Below, in pieces: positions 25,402 to 32,423 of a stretch of 64,000 bases of DNA. The notes below the pieces were generated by a model. The model ran no database searches. It worked only from the letters and a program-made list of their open reading frames with translations, and was not told where the DNA came from. Both the position numbers and the translations under genes were made by a program. The stretch's first letter is position 1. Every line of letters begins with the position of its first letter. Origin of the DNA: UMGS1590 sp900552455 (GTDB taxonomy: Bacteria; Bacillota; Peptococcia; Peptococcales; Peptococcaceae); contig OZ007004.1 of NCBI GenBank assembly GCA_963931105.1, positions 248,001 to 312,000 of the forward strand, given 5' to 3'.

Positions 25402-25432
25402 AACCGGCCTTTCTCGTAAAGGTCGGTTTTTT
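25402..25432 (+). terminator. Terminator after the sigma/anti-sigma operon
   Basis: AACCGGCCTTT / AAAGGTCGGTT stem (25402-25428) followed by TTTTT. Confidence 0.82.
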
Positions 25433-25464
25433 CACTGTTTTACAAGATAAACAGCATATAACAC

Positions 25465-25493
25465 TTGACAACAGTCCGCAACTGTTCTATACT
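25465..25493 (+). promoter_or_regulatory. Promoter with GntR-type operator
   Basis: TTGACA (25465-25470), 17-bp spacer, TATACT (25488-25493). The spacer is almost entirely the dyad AACAGT-N5-ACTGTT (25470-25486). The neighbouring gene codes for a YtrA-type GntR repressor, so this is a likely autoregulatory operator. Confidence 0.72.
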
Positions 25494-25517
25494 GTTTACA
25501 ACGAGAGGAGGAATTCC

Positions 25518-25895
25518 ATGAACATCATCATCAACCACTCTCTCATGGTACCAATCTACGAACAGATCGTCGATCAAGTGAAAAAACTCATCCGTGACGG
25601 CAGCCTCGTCGAAAACGACGCCCTGCCATCGGTGCGCGCTCTGTCCAAAGAGCTCAAGATCAGCGCGCTCACCGTCAAAAAAGCCTACGATGCCCTCGAG
25701 GCCGAAGGCTTCACCCACACCATCCACGGCAAGGGCACCTACGTGGCCGCGACCAACAGCGAACTCCTTTTAGAGGAGCAGAAAAAAGAAGTCGAAGCCG
25801 CGCTCGAGCAGGCCATCCTCAAAGGACGGCGGCTCGGCATTTCCGACGAGGACATGCGCGCCCTGTTTGACATCATTTTGGAGGGATCACTATGA
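25518..25895 (+). CDS. GntR family regulator, YtrA subfamily
   Basis: A 125-residue regulator with an N-terminal winged HTH (MVPIYEQIVDQVKKLI, PSVRALSKELKISALTVKKAYDALEAEGF) and a short C-terminal dimerisation tail, the YtrA subgroup layout. Such repressors control the ABC transporter encoded in the same operon. It overlaps the ATPase gene by ATGA and is preceded by a promoter with a fitting dyad. Confidence 0.92.
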   Translation: MNIIINHSLMVPIYEQIVDQVKKLIRDGSLVENDALPSVRALSKELKISALTVKKAYDALEAEGFTHTIHGKGTYVAATNSELLLEEQKKEVEAALEQAILKGRRLGISDEDMRALFDIILEGSL

Positions 25896-26743
25896 TCACA
25901 CTTGACCACCTGCAAAAATCCTACGCCGGATTTCATCTCGACTGCACGCTCAGTGTCCGTCCTGGTTATGTGACCGGACTCATCGGGCGCAACGGCGCCG
26001 GCAAAAGCACCACCTTCAAGCTCCTCTTGGGTCTCACCCGTCCAGATGGCGGCTCCGGCACCATTCTTGATAAACCGCTCGATGCGCTCACCGCCGCAGA
26101 CCGTCAGCACATCGGCGTTGTGCTCTCCGACGCCTGCTTCAACGGCCATCTCACGATCACAGACATCGTGCCTGTCCTGGCCGCGCTCTTCGATCATTTT
26201 GACAAGGATGATTTCCTGCGCCGGGCAAATGAGATGAATCTGCCGCTCAAGAAAAAGATCAACCAGTTTTCCACCGGTATGCTCGCCAAGCTCAAAGTGC
26301 TCATCGCCACCAGCCACGACGCCAAGCTGCTCATCCTGGACGAGCCGACCGCTGGGCTCGATCCGCTGGCGCGCGACGATCTCCTCGACGAGCTGCGCGC
26401 TTTCATGGAAGAAGACGATGAGCGCGCCATCCTCATCAGCTCTCACATTTCCAGCGATCTCGAAAATCTCTGCGACGATCTTTACATGCTCCACGACGGC
26501 CACATCATCTTCCACGAAGACACCGATGTGCTCCTGTCTGATTACGCCGTGTTGAAAACCACGCCGGAGCAGTTTGCCGCCCTCGACAAGACACACATCC
26601 AGCGCGTGAAAAAAGAAAACTACGGCTACGCCTGTCTCACCGACCAGAAGCAGTACTACCACGAAAACTATCCCGACGTCGTCCTCGAGCACAGCGGCAT
26701 CGACGACGTCTTCGCACTCATGATCAGAGGTGACAAACAATGA
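25892..26743 (+). CDS. ABC transporter ATP-binding protein
   Basis: A 283-residue ABC ATPase. Walker A is LIGRNGAGKSTTF, the signature region reads NQFSTGMLAKLKVL (in place of LSGGQ), and Walker B is LLILDEPTAGLDPLARD. About 70 residues follow the ATPase core. It pairs with the ABC-2-like permease downstream, to which it is coupled by ATGA. YtrA-linked ABC systems of this sort often respond to cell-wall antibiotics or envelope stress; substrate here is unknown. Confidence 0.92.
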   Translation: MITLDHLQKSYAGFHLDCTLSVRPGYVTGLIGRNGAGKSTTFKLLLGLTRPDGGSGTILDKPLDALTAADRQHIGVVLSDACFNGHLTITDIVPVLAALFDHFDKDDFLRRANEMNLPLKKKINQFSTGMLAKLKVLIATSHDAKLLILDEPTAGLDPLARDDLLDELRAFMEEDDERAILISSHISSDLENLCDDLYMLHDGHIIFHEDTDVLLSDYAVLKTTPEQFAALDKTHIQRVKKENYGYACLTDQKQYYHENYPDVVLEHSGIDDVFALMIRGDKQ

Positions 26744-27393
26744 AAGCACTCTTCATCCAGGACATCCGCTACATGCTCACGCAGAAAAGTTTTCTTTTCC
26801 TCATCGTCTTCATCGGCATCGTTCTCAGCCTCACGCAAAACGACAACTACATCTTCGTCATCGGCTACCTCGGCTTCATGGGCATGATCACCGGCATGAT
26901 GAGCCTCACCATGGACGATCAGAGCCACGGCCTCGCTTTCCTTTTCTCGCTGCCGATCGATCGCCGCACCTATGTGCGCGAAAAATACCTGTTCGTCGTG
27001 TTCATGGGCGTCGTCTTCAGCCTTTTCGCCACCGCGCTCTGCCTGCTTTTCCGCGTTTTCGCCGATTACAAAGCGCCGACCGATGAGATTCTCGCCACCG
27101 CCGTCGGCACCCTCGCCGTCATGCTCCTTTTCATTTGCTTCATGCTGCCGCTGCAGCTCAAATTTGGCGCCGAGCGCGCCCGCCTGGCAAGCTTCATCGC
27201 CATCGGCTTTTTCTTCGTCGCCGTGCTGCTCGCTGGTCTCGTCGTGAATTTCGCCGACGCCCTGCCGTTCATCCAGGCATTTCTTTCCATGAGCCCTGTC
27301 GCTTTAGCCGGCATTGGCGCTGCATTTCTCATCGTTTGTCTGCGTATTTCCTACAGCGCCAGCCTGCGCGTCATCCTGCGCCGCGAATTCTGA
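26740..27393 (+). CDS. ABC-2-type permease subunit
   Basis: A 217-residue membrane protein with six predicted membrane segments and no long extracellular loop. It is the transmembrane partner of the preceding ATPase (ATGA overlap) and resembles the small YtrC/YtrD or ABC-2 permeases of GntR-regulated operons. No terminator is seen directly after it; the tRNA-Glu promoter follows within 15 bp. Confidence 0.82.
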   Translation: MKALFIQDIRYMLTQKSFLFLIVFIGIVLSLTQNDNYIFVIGYLGFMGMITGMMSLTMDDQSHGLAFLFSLPIDRRTYVREKYLFVVFMGVVFSLFATALCLLFRVFADYKAPTDEILATAVGTLAVMLLFICFMLPLQLKFGAERARLASFIAIGFFFVAVLLAGLVVNFADALPFIQAFLSMSPVALAGIGAAFLIVCLRISYSASLRVILRREF

Positions 27394-27403
27394 CAAACAT
27401 CCC

Positions 27404-27435
27404 TTGACAGCATGCGCACAAAGTTGTAATATAAT
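27404..27435 (+). promoter_or_regulatory. Promoter of tRNA-Glu
   Basis: TTGACA at 27404-27409 with TAATAT (27427-27432, 17-bp spacer); the overlapping TATAAT at 27430-27435 has a 20-bp spacer. Confidence 0.65.
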
Positions 27436-27463
27436 GCGTGTAGCAAAATCGCTACACGCCTGT

Positions 27464-27537
27464 GGCCCGTTTGAGAAGTGGTTTAACTCCCTAGCCCCTC
27501 ATGCTAGTATTCACGGGTTCGAATCCCGTACGGGCTA
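27464..27537 (+). tRNA. tRNA-Glu (CTC) with unusual C33
   Basis: The cloverleaf is complete: acceptor GGCCCGT/ACGGGCT (G1-U72 wobble), D-stem GAG/CTC, anticodon stem CTAGC/GCTAG, T-arm ACGGG-TTCGAAT-CCCGT, discriminator A. The seven-base anticodon loop is CCCTCAT, giving anticodon CTC but C instead of the nearly universal U at position 33. The body matches tRNA-Glu. CCA is not encoded. Confidence 0.82.
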
Positions 27538-27538
27538 T

Positions 27539-27569
27539 GCGCTTCGGATTTTTTCCGGAGCGCTTTTTT
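27539..27569 (+). terminator. Terminator of tRNA-Glu
   Basis: GCGCTTCGGA (27539-27548) pairs with TCCGGAGCGC (27554-27563), one G-T wobble, then TTTTTT. Confidence 0.87.
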
Positions 27570-27585
27570 GTTTCCAATTATCAAC

Positions 27586-27614
27586 TTGTCTTTTACAGCG
27601 TCCCGTTGTATAAT
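27586..27614 (+). promoter_or_regulatory. Promoter of the SRP RNA gene
   Basis: TTGTCT (27586-27591), 17-bp spacer, TATAAT (27609-27614); transcription would begin at about 27621. Confidence 0.8.
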
Positions 27615-27620
27615 AGATAG

Positions 27621-27886
27621 GCCGTACTAGATGGGGAGTTAGCGGTGCCCTGTAACCTGCAATCCGCTACAGCAGGATCGACGTTCATCCGAGGGGTGTG
27701 ATTTTAGGGTCTGGCCGCATTAAGTGGTGTTGACAGCTGGGTCCTGTGCAATGTGCACCTATGAACCGTGTCAGGTCCGGAAGGAAGCAGCACTAAGTAG
27801 ACCCGCGCATGTGCCACGGGGGTGCCTGGCTCGAGCTGGCTGGTGCGTTACCGCCTGGGAGATCATTTCGGAGATGGATGTGCGGC
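27621..27886 (+). ncRNA. ffs: Signal recognition particle RNA, large (Alu-containing) type
   Basis: About 266 nt with the highly conserved SRP core GTCAGGTCCGGAAGGAAGCA near 27769 and the partner GCACTAAG. The ends GCCGTACTAG...GTGCGGC pair to form the long helix 5, and the 5' part (GGGGAGTTAGCGGTGCCCTGTAACC) folds as an Alu domain, as in Bacillus and Clostridium scRNA; quoted here only to show the GGTGCCCTGTAACC segment. It binds Ffh and targets membrane proteins. The RNA has its own promoter and terminator. Confidence 0.95.
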
Positions 27887-27902
27887 ATATATAAAAAGAT
27901 CA

Positions 27903-27946
27903 CAGCCTGTTTTGTAAAAATGCTTCGCAAAACAGGCTGTTTTTTT
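27903..27946 (+). terminator. Terminator of the SRP RNA gene
   Basis: 12-bp perfect stem CAGCCTGTTTTG (27903-27914) and complement (27928-27939), then a run of seven T. Confidence 0.9.
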
Positions 27947-27965
27947 CACAGAAAATAGACGATGA

Positions 27966-28001
27966 TACGAAAAAAGTCCACCCCGCGAGAGGTGGACTTT
28001 T
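27966..28001 (-). terminator. Terminator of the sulfotransferase gene
   Basis: AAAAGTCCACC (27972-27982) and GGTGGACTTTT (27991-28001) form an 11-bp stem; on the minus strand TTTTTTCG follows. Confidence 0.85.
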
Positions 28002-28018
28002 GGTACTGTGATTTAAGA

Positions 28019-29512
28019 TTAGAATCTAGCGCCGGTAACTTCATCGTCTGGATCGACTTCTTCTGCGGCATCGTCGACCTGGTCGTCGGTAACGCAGGCA
28101 GCCATTTCAGAGGTGTAGCCCATAGCTTCTGGAACTTCGGTGATGTTGTCGAGCATACCAGGAGCAGCGCCAGGCACACGGAAGGTTTCAATTTCGAGCG
28201 CCTTAACTGGTACTTCTTCTGGGGTGTCGAGCTGTGGTACATAGTCGTATGGGTAACGATATGCACGATATACGAACTGACCCTGGCTTTCCTTGGTGAA
28301 TGGAGCGATGTATTCCCAGACAACTTCTTTTTCTGGGGTTACTTCGAAGATTCTGGAGCAGCAGCCTTCGGTGATCATGGTGTTGCCGTTAGGCAGACGC
28401 TGAGCAGCGGAGATCAGCTGGCTGTAGAATCTGGTGTTGGTGATGAAAGAACCCATGCCATAGGTGTGGGTATCGCCACCGACATAGCTCCAAACAACCT
28501 TGAGGGTGGTTGGGTCGATTTCGAGGATACGGCTGTGGTCACGGATGTCAACCTTGGTACCATCAACGCTCATGCGGTCAGGCACACCATAACCAGCCCA
28601 GCCACCGTTGTCGAAAATGAGGATGTTGCCTTCGCCTGGCAGACCCTTTGGAATCATATGAACATGATGCTGACCAATGATCTGACCGATGCGGCGCATT
28701 TCCTTGGTTTCGGTGAAGTCTGGACCGAGCTTCCAAACGATCTTGCCGGTTTCTTTGTCGATGATGGCGAGGATGTTGGCTTCACGTGCATCCCAGATGA
28801 TGTTGTCTGGTTTGAAGCGTTCGTCGCCTGCATCGTACCATTTGTTAGGCCCAAGGTAGCTCATGGAGTTGATGTGCATCCAGTCACCGAGTTCACCGTT
28901 CTGGGTGAAATGCTGGTTAGGGTTGCGGAAGAGAACGTTCTTTGCAGCCTGGGAGAAGCCGAGTTCACGGAAGTGATCATGAACATGCCATTCCCAAACG
29001 ATGTTGCCTTCCCAGTCAACTTCGATGAATACGTCATCAAGGAGCTGCTTGTCGCTGATCTTGTGGTCATGAATGGTTTCATGGCAAAGGATCAGGGTGT
29101 TACCGCTGTCGGTCTTGCATTCCATGCCAGGAACGTAGTAACCAACTGGGTTGCCTTCACGCTGATAGTCATGATGCTGGCGAGCCATCCACATAGCTGG
29201 TTTGCCTTCATCTTCGATGTATTCTTTGTGGTCAAATTTCCAAACAACGTTACCATCCCAGTCGAGCTGAGTCAGGTCGGTCTGGTCCTGATAGGAGAAC
29301 GCGCTGTCGCGAACGCCGAGGGAACCAAGTACATAGCCGCCCTTCAGGAGCTTGTTAGGGAAGCCCTGGAAGTCTTTCCAAACCTTGACAACGTTACCGT
29401 TCATGTCGATCAGAACGGCACCAACTTTGCCGATTGGCATCAGGGTGTAGCCACTCCAGGCTTTTTCTGGATCATAAATCGTAGTACCGGTAGGATAGAT
29501 GGTTGAACTCAT
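28019..29512 (-). CDS. Cytoplasmic aryl-sulfate sulfotransferase
   Basis: A 497-residue protein of the arylsulfotransferase (ASST) family, a beta-propeller enzyme that moves sulfate from one phenolic sulfate to another phenol without PAPS. Repeated propeller-blade motifs such as LTQLDWDGNVVWKFD, VFIEVDWEGNIVWEWH and LKVVWSYVGGD are visible, and several His-rich segments (CHETIHDHKI, GQHHVHMIPKG) may contain the catalytic His. No signal peptide or Cys pair for DsbA-type oxidation is present, so it is cytoplasmic, as in the Eubacterium A-44 type rather than the periplasmic proteobacterial one. AAGGAGG precedes the ATG. Codon choice (GTT, GGT, AAC, GAA) suggests high expression. A CRP/FNR gene and a TauE exporter lie upstream on the same strand. 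Confidence 0.85.
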   Translation of the reverse strand: MSSTIYPTGTTIYDPEKAWSGYTLMPIGKVGAVLIDMNGNVVKVWKDFQGFPNKLLKGGYVLGSLGVRDSAFSYQDQTDLTQLDWDGNVVWKFDHKEYIEDEGKPAMWMARQHHDYQREGNPVGYYVPGMECKTDSGNTLILCHETIHDHKISDKQLLDDVFIEVDWEGNIVWEWHVHDHFRELGFSQAAKNVLFRNPNQHFTQNGELGDWMHINSMSYLGPNKWYDAGDERFKPDNIIWDAREANILAIIDKETGKIVWKLGPDFTETKEMRRIGQIIGQHHVHMIPKGLPGEGNILIFDNGGWAGYGVPDRMSVDGTKVDIRDHSRILEIDPTTLKVVWSYVGGDTHTYGMGSFITNTRFYSQLISAAQRLPNGNTMITEGCCSRIFEVTPEKEVVWEYIAPFTKESQGQFVYRAYRYPYDYVPQLDTPEEVPVKALEIETFRVPGAAPGMLDNITEVPEAMGYTSEMAACVTDDQVDDAAEEVDPDDEVTGARF

Positions 29513-29593
29513 AAATTTTCCTCCTTAGAGATTGGGTAATCGCTTACCATCAATTGATAAATCCATTTTATACGTTCCTTTGCCACTAATCAA

Positions 29594-29605
29594 TAACCCG
29601 GGTTA
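29594..29605. promoter_or_regulatory. Candidate operator TAACCCGGGTTA
   Basis: A 12-bp perfect palindrome 82 bp upstream of the sulfotransferase start, in the gap behind the CRP/FNR gene. Extended on the minus strand it reads TTAAC-CCGG-GTTAT, the half-site spacing of a CRP/FNR-type site. Binding by the adjacent regulator is inference. Confidence 0.45.
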
Positions 29606-29668
29606 ATTTTTTTGCGGTTTTTTTCTCAAAATCAAAAAATTAACAGGATTCATTTTATTTCTTCACTT

Positions 29669-29682
29669 GTAGTCTGGACTAC
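29669..29682. promoter_or_regulatory. Inverted repeat GTAGTC-TG-GACTAC
   Basis: A 6-bp dyad with a 2-bp centre overlaps the stop codon of the CRP/FNR gene. It could be a weak hairpin or an operator for the sulfotransferase gene. Confidence 0.35.
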
Positions 29683-30335
29683 GAATATTTGAGATGGATT
29701 ATATTATCTGCGTACGCGCGCAGCCTTTTCATATCGCGCACGAGAAAGCCCTGCTTATTTTTTTCCAGCACGCCGTCGCGCCGCAGTGCACTGAAAATGC
29801 GCGAGACGGTGACCTTGTGCAGGTTGAGAAATTTGGCGATATCGTCGTGGTGATAGCTCGGCAGATAGCTGCGTCCCGCTTCATCCACTTCCAGGCGCTC
29901 GAGCATCCAGTGACACAGCGCAGCTGGCGCCGGCACTTCGGTCTTGCCGAGGTAGAGTGTCATCAGATAACCGCACTCGTGCACAGCTGTTCCCACGAGC
30001 TCCTCTAAAAGCTCCGGTCGTTTGTAAAGATAGCGCTTGATGGTGTCCACTGGAATCCGCAGGCAATAGCAATCGGTGCCGGCCACAAAATTATTGCCGG
30101 AAATGTACGGTGCTTCTGTGCCATAGAGCAAAAGGATGCCGATGAGAGAATCGGTAAGGCCGCCGCCTTCTTTGCAGGACAGGATGCTCTCGATGCCTGT
30201 ATCGGTGACGATCTCGCGGTAAACGGTACCTTTGCGCAGATAATACACATGATCGACGCGGTCACCATCGGCGATGAGAATCTCTCCTTTTTTGAAAAAG
30301 CAGGGCTCAATGCCCGGCAGGTCGGTAAATTTCAT
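29679..30335 (-). CDS. CRP/FNR family transcriptional regulator
   Basis: A 218-residue regulator with an N-terminal cyclic-nucleotide-binding-like domain (about 10-115) and a C-terminal HTH of the CRP type (HHDDIAKFLNLHKVTVSRIFSALRRDGVL, about 162-190; quoted only to show the HTH core IAKFLNLHKVTVSRIFSALR). The Cys residues (C12, C53, C87, C89, C120, C140) are not in an FNR-type N-terminal cluster motif, and the cAMP-phosphate RS motif is not evident. So it may sense another small molecule, as CprK and CooA do. It lies 18 bp after the TauE gene and upstream of the sulfotransferase gene. Confidence 0.88.
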   Translation of the reverse strand: MKFTDLPGIEPCFFKKGEILIADGDRVDHVYYLRKGTVYREIVTDTGIESILSCKEGGGLTDSLIGILLLYGTEAPYISGNNFVAGTDCYCLRIPVDTIKRYLYKRPELLEELVGTAVHECGYLMTLYLGKTEVPAPAALCHWMLERLEVDEAGRSYLPSYHHDDIAKFLNLHKVTVSRIFSALRRDGVLEKNKQGFLVRDMKRLRAYADNIIHLKYS

Positions 30336-30353
30336 GGTGTTCGCTCCTTTTTG

Positions 30354-31085
30354 TCAGAACGGCAGATTGGTCAGGCCCATGATCACGCCGGACACGCAGA
30401 CCATGATGTACGTGCAGCGGCGGATGATGTCCTCGCTGTTGATCTTTTTGACGATGCGCGCGGCGAATGCCTGGCCAATGAGGATGACGATGATCCCGAC
30501 GATCGATGGGCCGATGAGATCGGCGGTGAAAATGCCTTCCTGCGTGCGCAGGATCAGGCAGTAAATATCTGTGATGAAAAAGCAGCACTGCAGACAGGCA
30601 ATGTATTCGCTCATCGATTTGCAGGCTGCCATATAGTAAAGCACCATCAGCGGACCGCCGATGCCGAAGAGCCCGTTGATCAATCCTGAAACAAAACTGC
30701 AGGCGATCATCACCGGAATCGTGTTTTTAACCTGCGCCTTCTCGCTGAAGCGCAGAAAATAAATGCCCATGATGATGAGAAATATCCCGAAGGAAAATTT
30801 CAGCGCCGTTGGATCAAAAGATAAAGCATTGCGGATCGTCAGCCAGCAGCCGACGAGATAAAACGCCGACGGTATCAAAATGAGCCGCCAGTTCAGCGAC
30901 GCGCGATAAAGCCAGACCAACGCCGCCATCTGTGCCAGCGGAATCACGCAGCTGATCGCCACCGCCTGCGGCAGCGCCATAAAATACGGCAGGAGCGTCA
31001 TGATCGTCAGCGACGAACCAAATCCTGTCACGCCCTGGATCAGCGCCCCAACAAACGATACGACGACGATGATCAGATACAGCAT
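30354..31085 (-). CDS. TauE/SafE family anion exporter
   Basis: A 243-residue membrane protein with about eight hydrophobic segments. The N-terminus FVGALIQGVTGFGSSL and the later SFVSGLINGLFGIGGPLMVLYYM are the repeated G-x-GFG/GIGGP signatures of the TauE/SafE (sulfite or sulfoacetate exporter) family. The ATG at 31085 is chosen over a GTG three codons upstream. As first gene of the TauE-CRP-sulfotransferase group, it may export sulfite, sulfate or an organosulfonate (inference). Confidence 0.85.
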   Translation of the reverse strand: MLYLIIVVVSFVGALIQGVTGFGSSLTIMTLLPYFMALPQAVAISCVIPLAQMAALVWLYRASLNWRLILIPSAFYLVGCWLTIRNALSFDPTALKFSFGIFLIIMGIYFLRFSEKAQVKNTIPVMIACSFVSGLINGLFGIGGPLMVLYYMAACKSMSEYIACLQCCFFITDIYCLILRTQEGIFTADLIGPSIVGIIVILIGQAFAARIVKKINSEDIIRRCTYIMVCVSGVIMGLTNLPF

Positions 31086-31227
31086 ATGTTCCACCGCCCT
31101 TTCACAGATAAAATCAGATTATTTCTTTCATTTTATTGCCGGAAAATTCGACTGTCAATAGCCTGGCGGCAACAAGGGCACGCGTAAAAATTCTGCAAAG
31201 AAAAATGAAAAGAAATGCAATTTATCA

Positions 31228-31257
31228 TTGACAAGCACCCCCCATCTTTGCTAAAAT
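31228..31257 (+). promoter_or_regulatory. Promoter of tRNA-Ser
   Basis: TTGACA (31228-31233), 18-bp spacer, TAAAAT (31252-31257). Confidence 0.75.
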
Positions 31258-31273
31258 TATATTCGCTGAGTGA

Positions 31274-31362
31274 GGAGAGATGTCCGAGTTTGGCTGAAGG
31301 AGCACGACTGGAAATCGTGTATACGGGGAACCGTATCAGGGGTTCGAATCCCCTTCTCTCCG
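31274..31362 (+). tRNA. tRNA-Ser (GGA)
   Basis: Acceptor GGAGAGA/TCTCTCC, anticodon stem CACGA/TCGTG with loop CTGGAAA giving GGA, and a long variable arm (TATACGGGGAACCGTATCA). Discriminator G. No encoded CCA. Confidence 0.94.
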
Positions 31363-31367
31363 TGATG

Positions 31368-31399
31368 ACCGCAGGTCCGATTGGGCTTGCGGTTTTTTG
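31368..31399 (+). terminator. Terminator of tRNA-Ser
   Basis: ACCGCAGGTCC / GGGCTTGCGGT hairpin (31368-31393) followed by TTTTTT. Confidence 0.78.
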
Positions 31400-31426
31400 T
31401 TTCCATTATAAATGGAGGAATCTGAG

Positions 31427-31903
31427 ATGAAATTGACGACATTATGCTACATTGAAAAGGATGACGCGATGCTGATGCTGCACCGCGTCAAGAAAGACCA
31501 CGATGTCAACAAGGGCAAGTGGATCGGTGTCGGTGGAAAATTTGAAGCCGGCGAATCGCCAGACGACTGCCTCCTGCGCGAGGTGCGCGAAGAAACGGGG
31601 CTCACGCTCACGCGCTGGCGCTACCGCGGCATCATCACTTTCTGCTACAACGACAACGACGCAGAATACATGCATCTTTTCACCGCCGATGTTTTTTCCG
31701 GCACACTCGCTACAGATTGCCGCGAGGGCGTGCTGCGCTGGGTGCCGAAAAAGGAGATCCCGTCCCTCAATCTCTGGCAGGGTGACAGGATTTTTCTGCG
31801 CCTGCTCGCTGAGGAGCATCCGCCATTTTCCCTCAAGCTCGTTTACCACGACGACGATCTGCTCGCCGCCATTCTTGACGGCGAAGAAATCCCGACAGAA
31901 TAA
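31427..31903 (+). CDS. NUDIX hydrolase (MutT/8-oxo-dGTP diphosphatase type)
   Basis: A 158-residue NUDIX protein. The NUDIX box is complete, GKFEAGESPDDCLLREVREETG, represented by GESPDDCLLREVREETG at about residues 42-58. The following RGIITFCYND and the WVPKKEIPSLNLW part resemble the YtkD/MTH1-like dNTP-sanitising group. The ATG at 31427 has GGAGG upstream; the ATG at 31412 overlaps that ribosome binding site. Substrate not proven. Confidence 0.9.
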   Translation: MKLTTLCYIEKDDAMLMLHRVKKDHDVNKGKWIGVGGKFEAGESPDDCLLREVREETGLTLTRWRYRGIITFCYNDNDAEYMHLFTADVFSGTLATDCREGVLRWVPKKEIPSLNLWQGDRIFLRLLAEEHPPFSLKLVYHDDDLLAAILDGEEIPTE

Positions 31904-31904
31904 C

Positions 31905-31945
31905 AAAAAGTGTGACGCCACGCAGGATGGTGTCACACTTTTTTA
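31905..31945. terminator. Bidirectional terminator
   Basis: AAAAAGTGTGACGCCA (31905-31920) and its complement (31929-31944) form a strong stem with T-runs on both strands, between the convergent NUDIX and FabT-like genes. Confidence 0.87.
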
Positions 31946-32392
31946 TTACAGAAATCTGTCCATATTCTTGACCATTTGATGGAAAACGCGGTAAAAAACC
32001 TGCAGATCTTCGTCAGAGATGCCTTCTTTGACGACGTTGGAGGCTTCGATCGACACGTGGTCGATGATGCGGCAGAGACGCATGCCAGCTGGTGTGATCT
32101 TCACCTTGGAACGCCAGCGGCGTCTGGCGATGTCTTCCTCGTGAACGGCGTAGCCGCGCTCGACAAGATATTCAACGGCGCGCGAGGTTGCAGATTTATC
32201 CTCGCAGCAAAAATTGGCGAGCTCGGTGACGGTCAGTCCGGAAGAATGGTGTCCGAGGAAAAAGAGCACCATGACGTGCTGACTTTTGATGTCGTAGGCC
32301 GCGTAGAGCGCGGTCTGTTTTTTCTTGATCTGCTGGAGTTTTTTATAAGCGGCGACCACCAATGTCATAAAATCGGTTACGCGGTGTTGCAT
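31946..32392 (-). CDS. fabT: MarR family regulator, FabT-like
   Basis: A 148-residue MarR-type protein with a winged HTH (LTVTELANFCCEDKSATSRAVEYLVERGY) and flanking dimerisation helices. It is the last gene of the fatty acid synthesis operon, where FabT is often encoded in Firmicutes, though usually at the front. FabT represses fab genes with acyl-ACP as co-repressor. Two TTGAN4TCAA dyads at the acpP promoter (42036-42083) fit a MarR/FabT operator. The name FabT is by context and length; it is not proven by sequence. Confidence 0.75.
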   Translation of the reverse strand: MQHRVTDFMTLVVAAYKKLQQIKKKQTALYAAYDIKSQHVMVLFFLGHHSSGLTVTELANFCCEDKSATSRAVEYLVERGYAVHEEDIARRRWRSKVKITPAGMRLCRIIDHVSIEASNVVKEGISDEDLQVFYRVFHQMVKNMDRFL

Positions 32393-32423
32393 TCGGCACT
32401 TCCTTTTTCCTTATTCTCAACAC

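Noticed and set aside
27962..29506. Long plus-strand ORF (514 codons) opposite the sulfotransferase gene
   Set aside because: It is a shadow of the minus-strand gene, has no ribosome binding site and no family motif; the minus-strand product shows clear ASST repeats.
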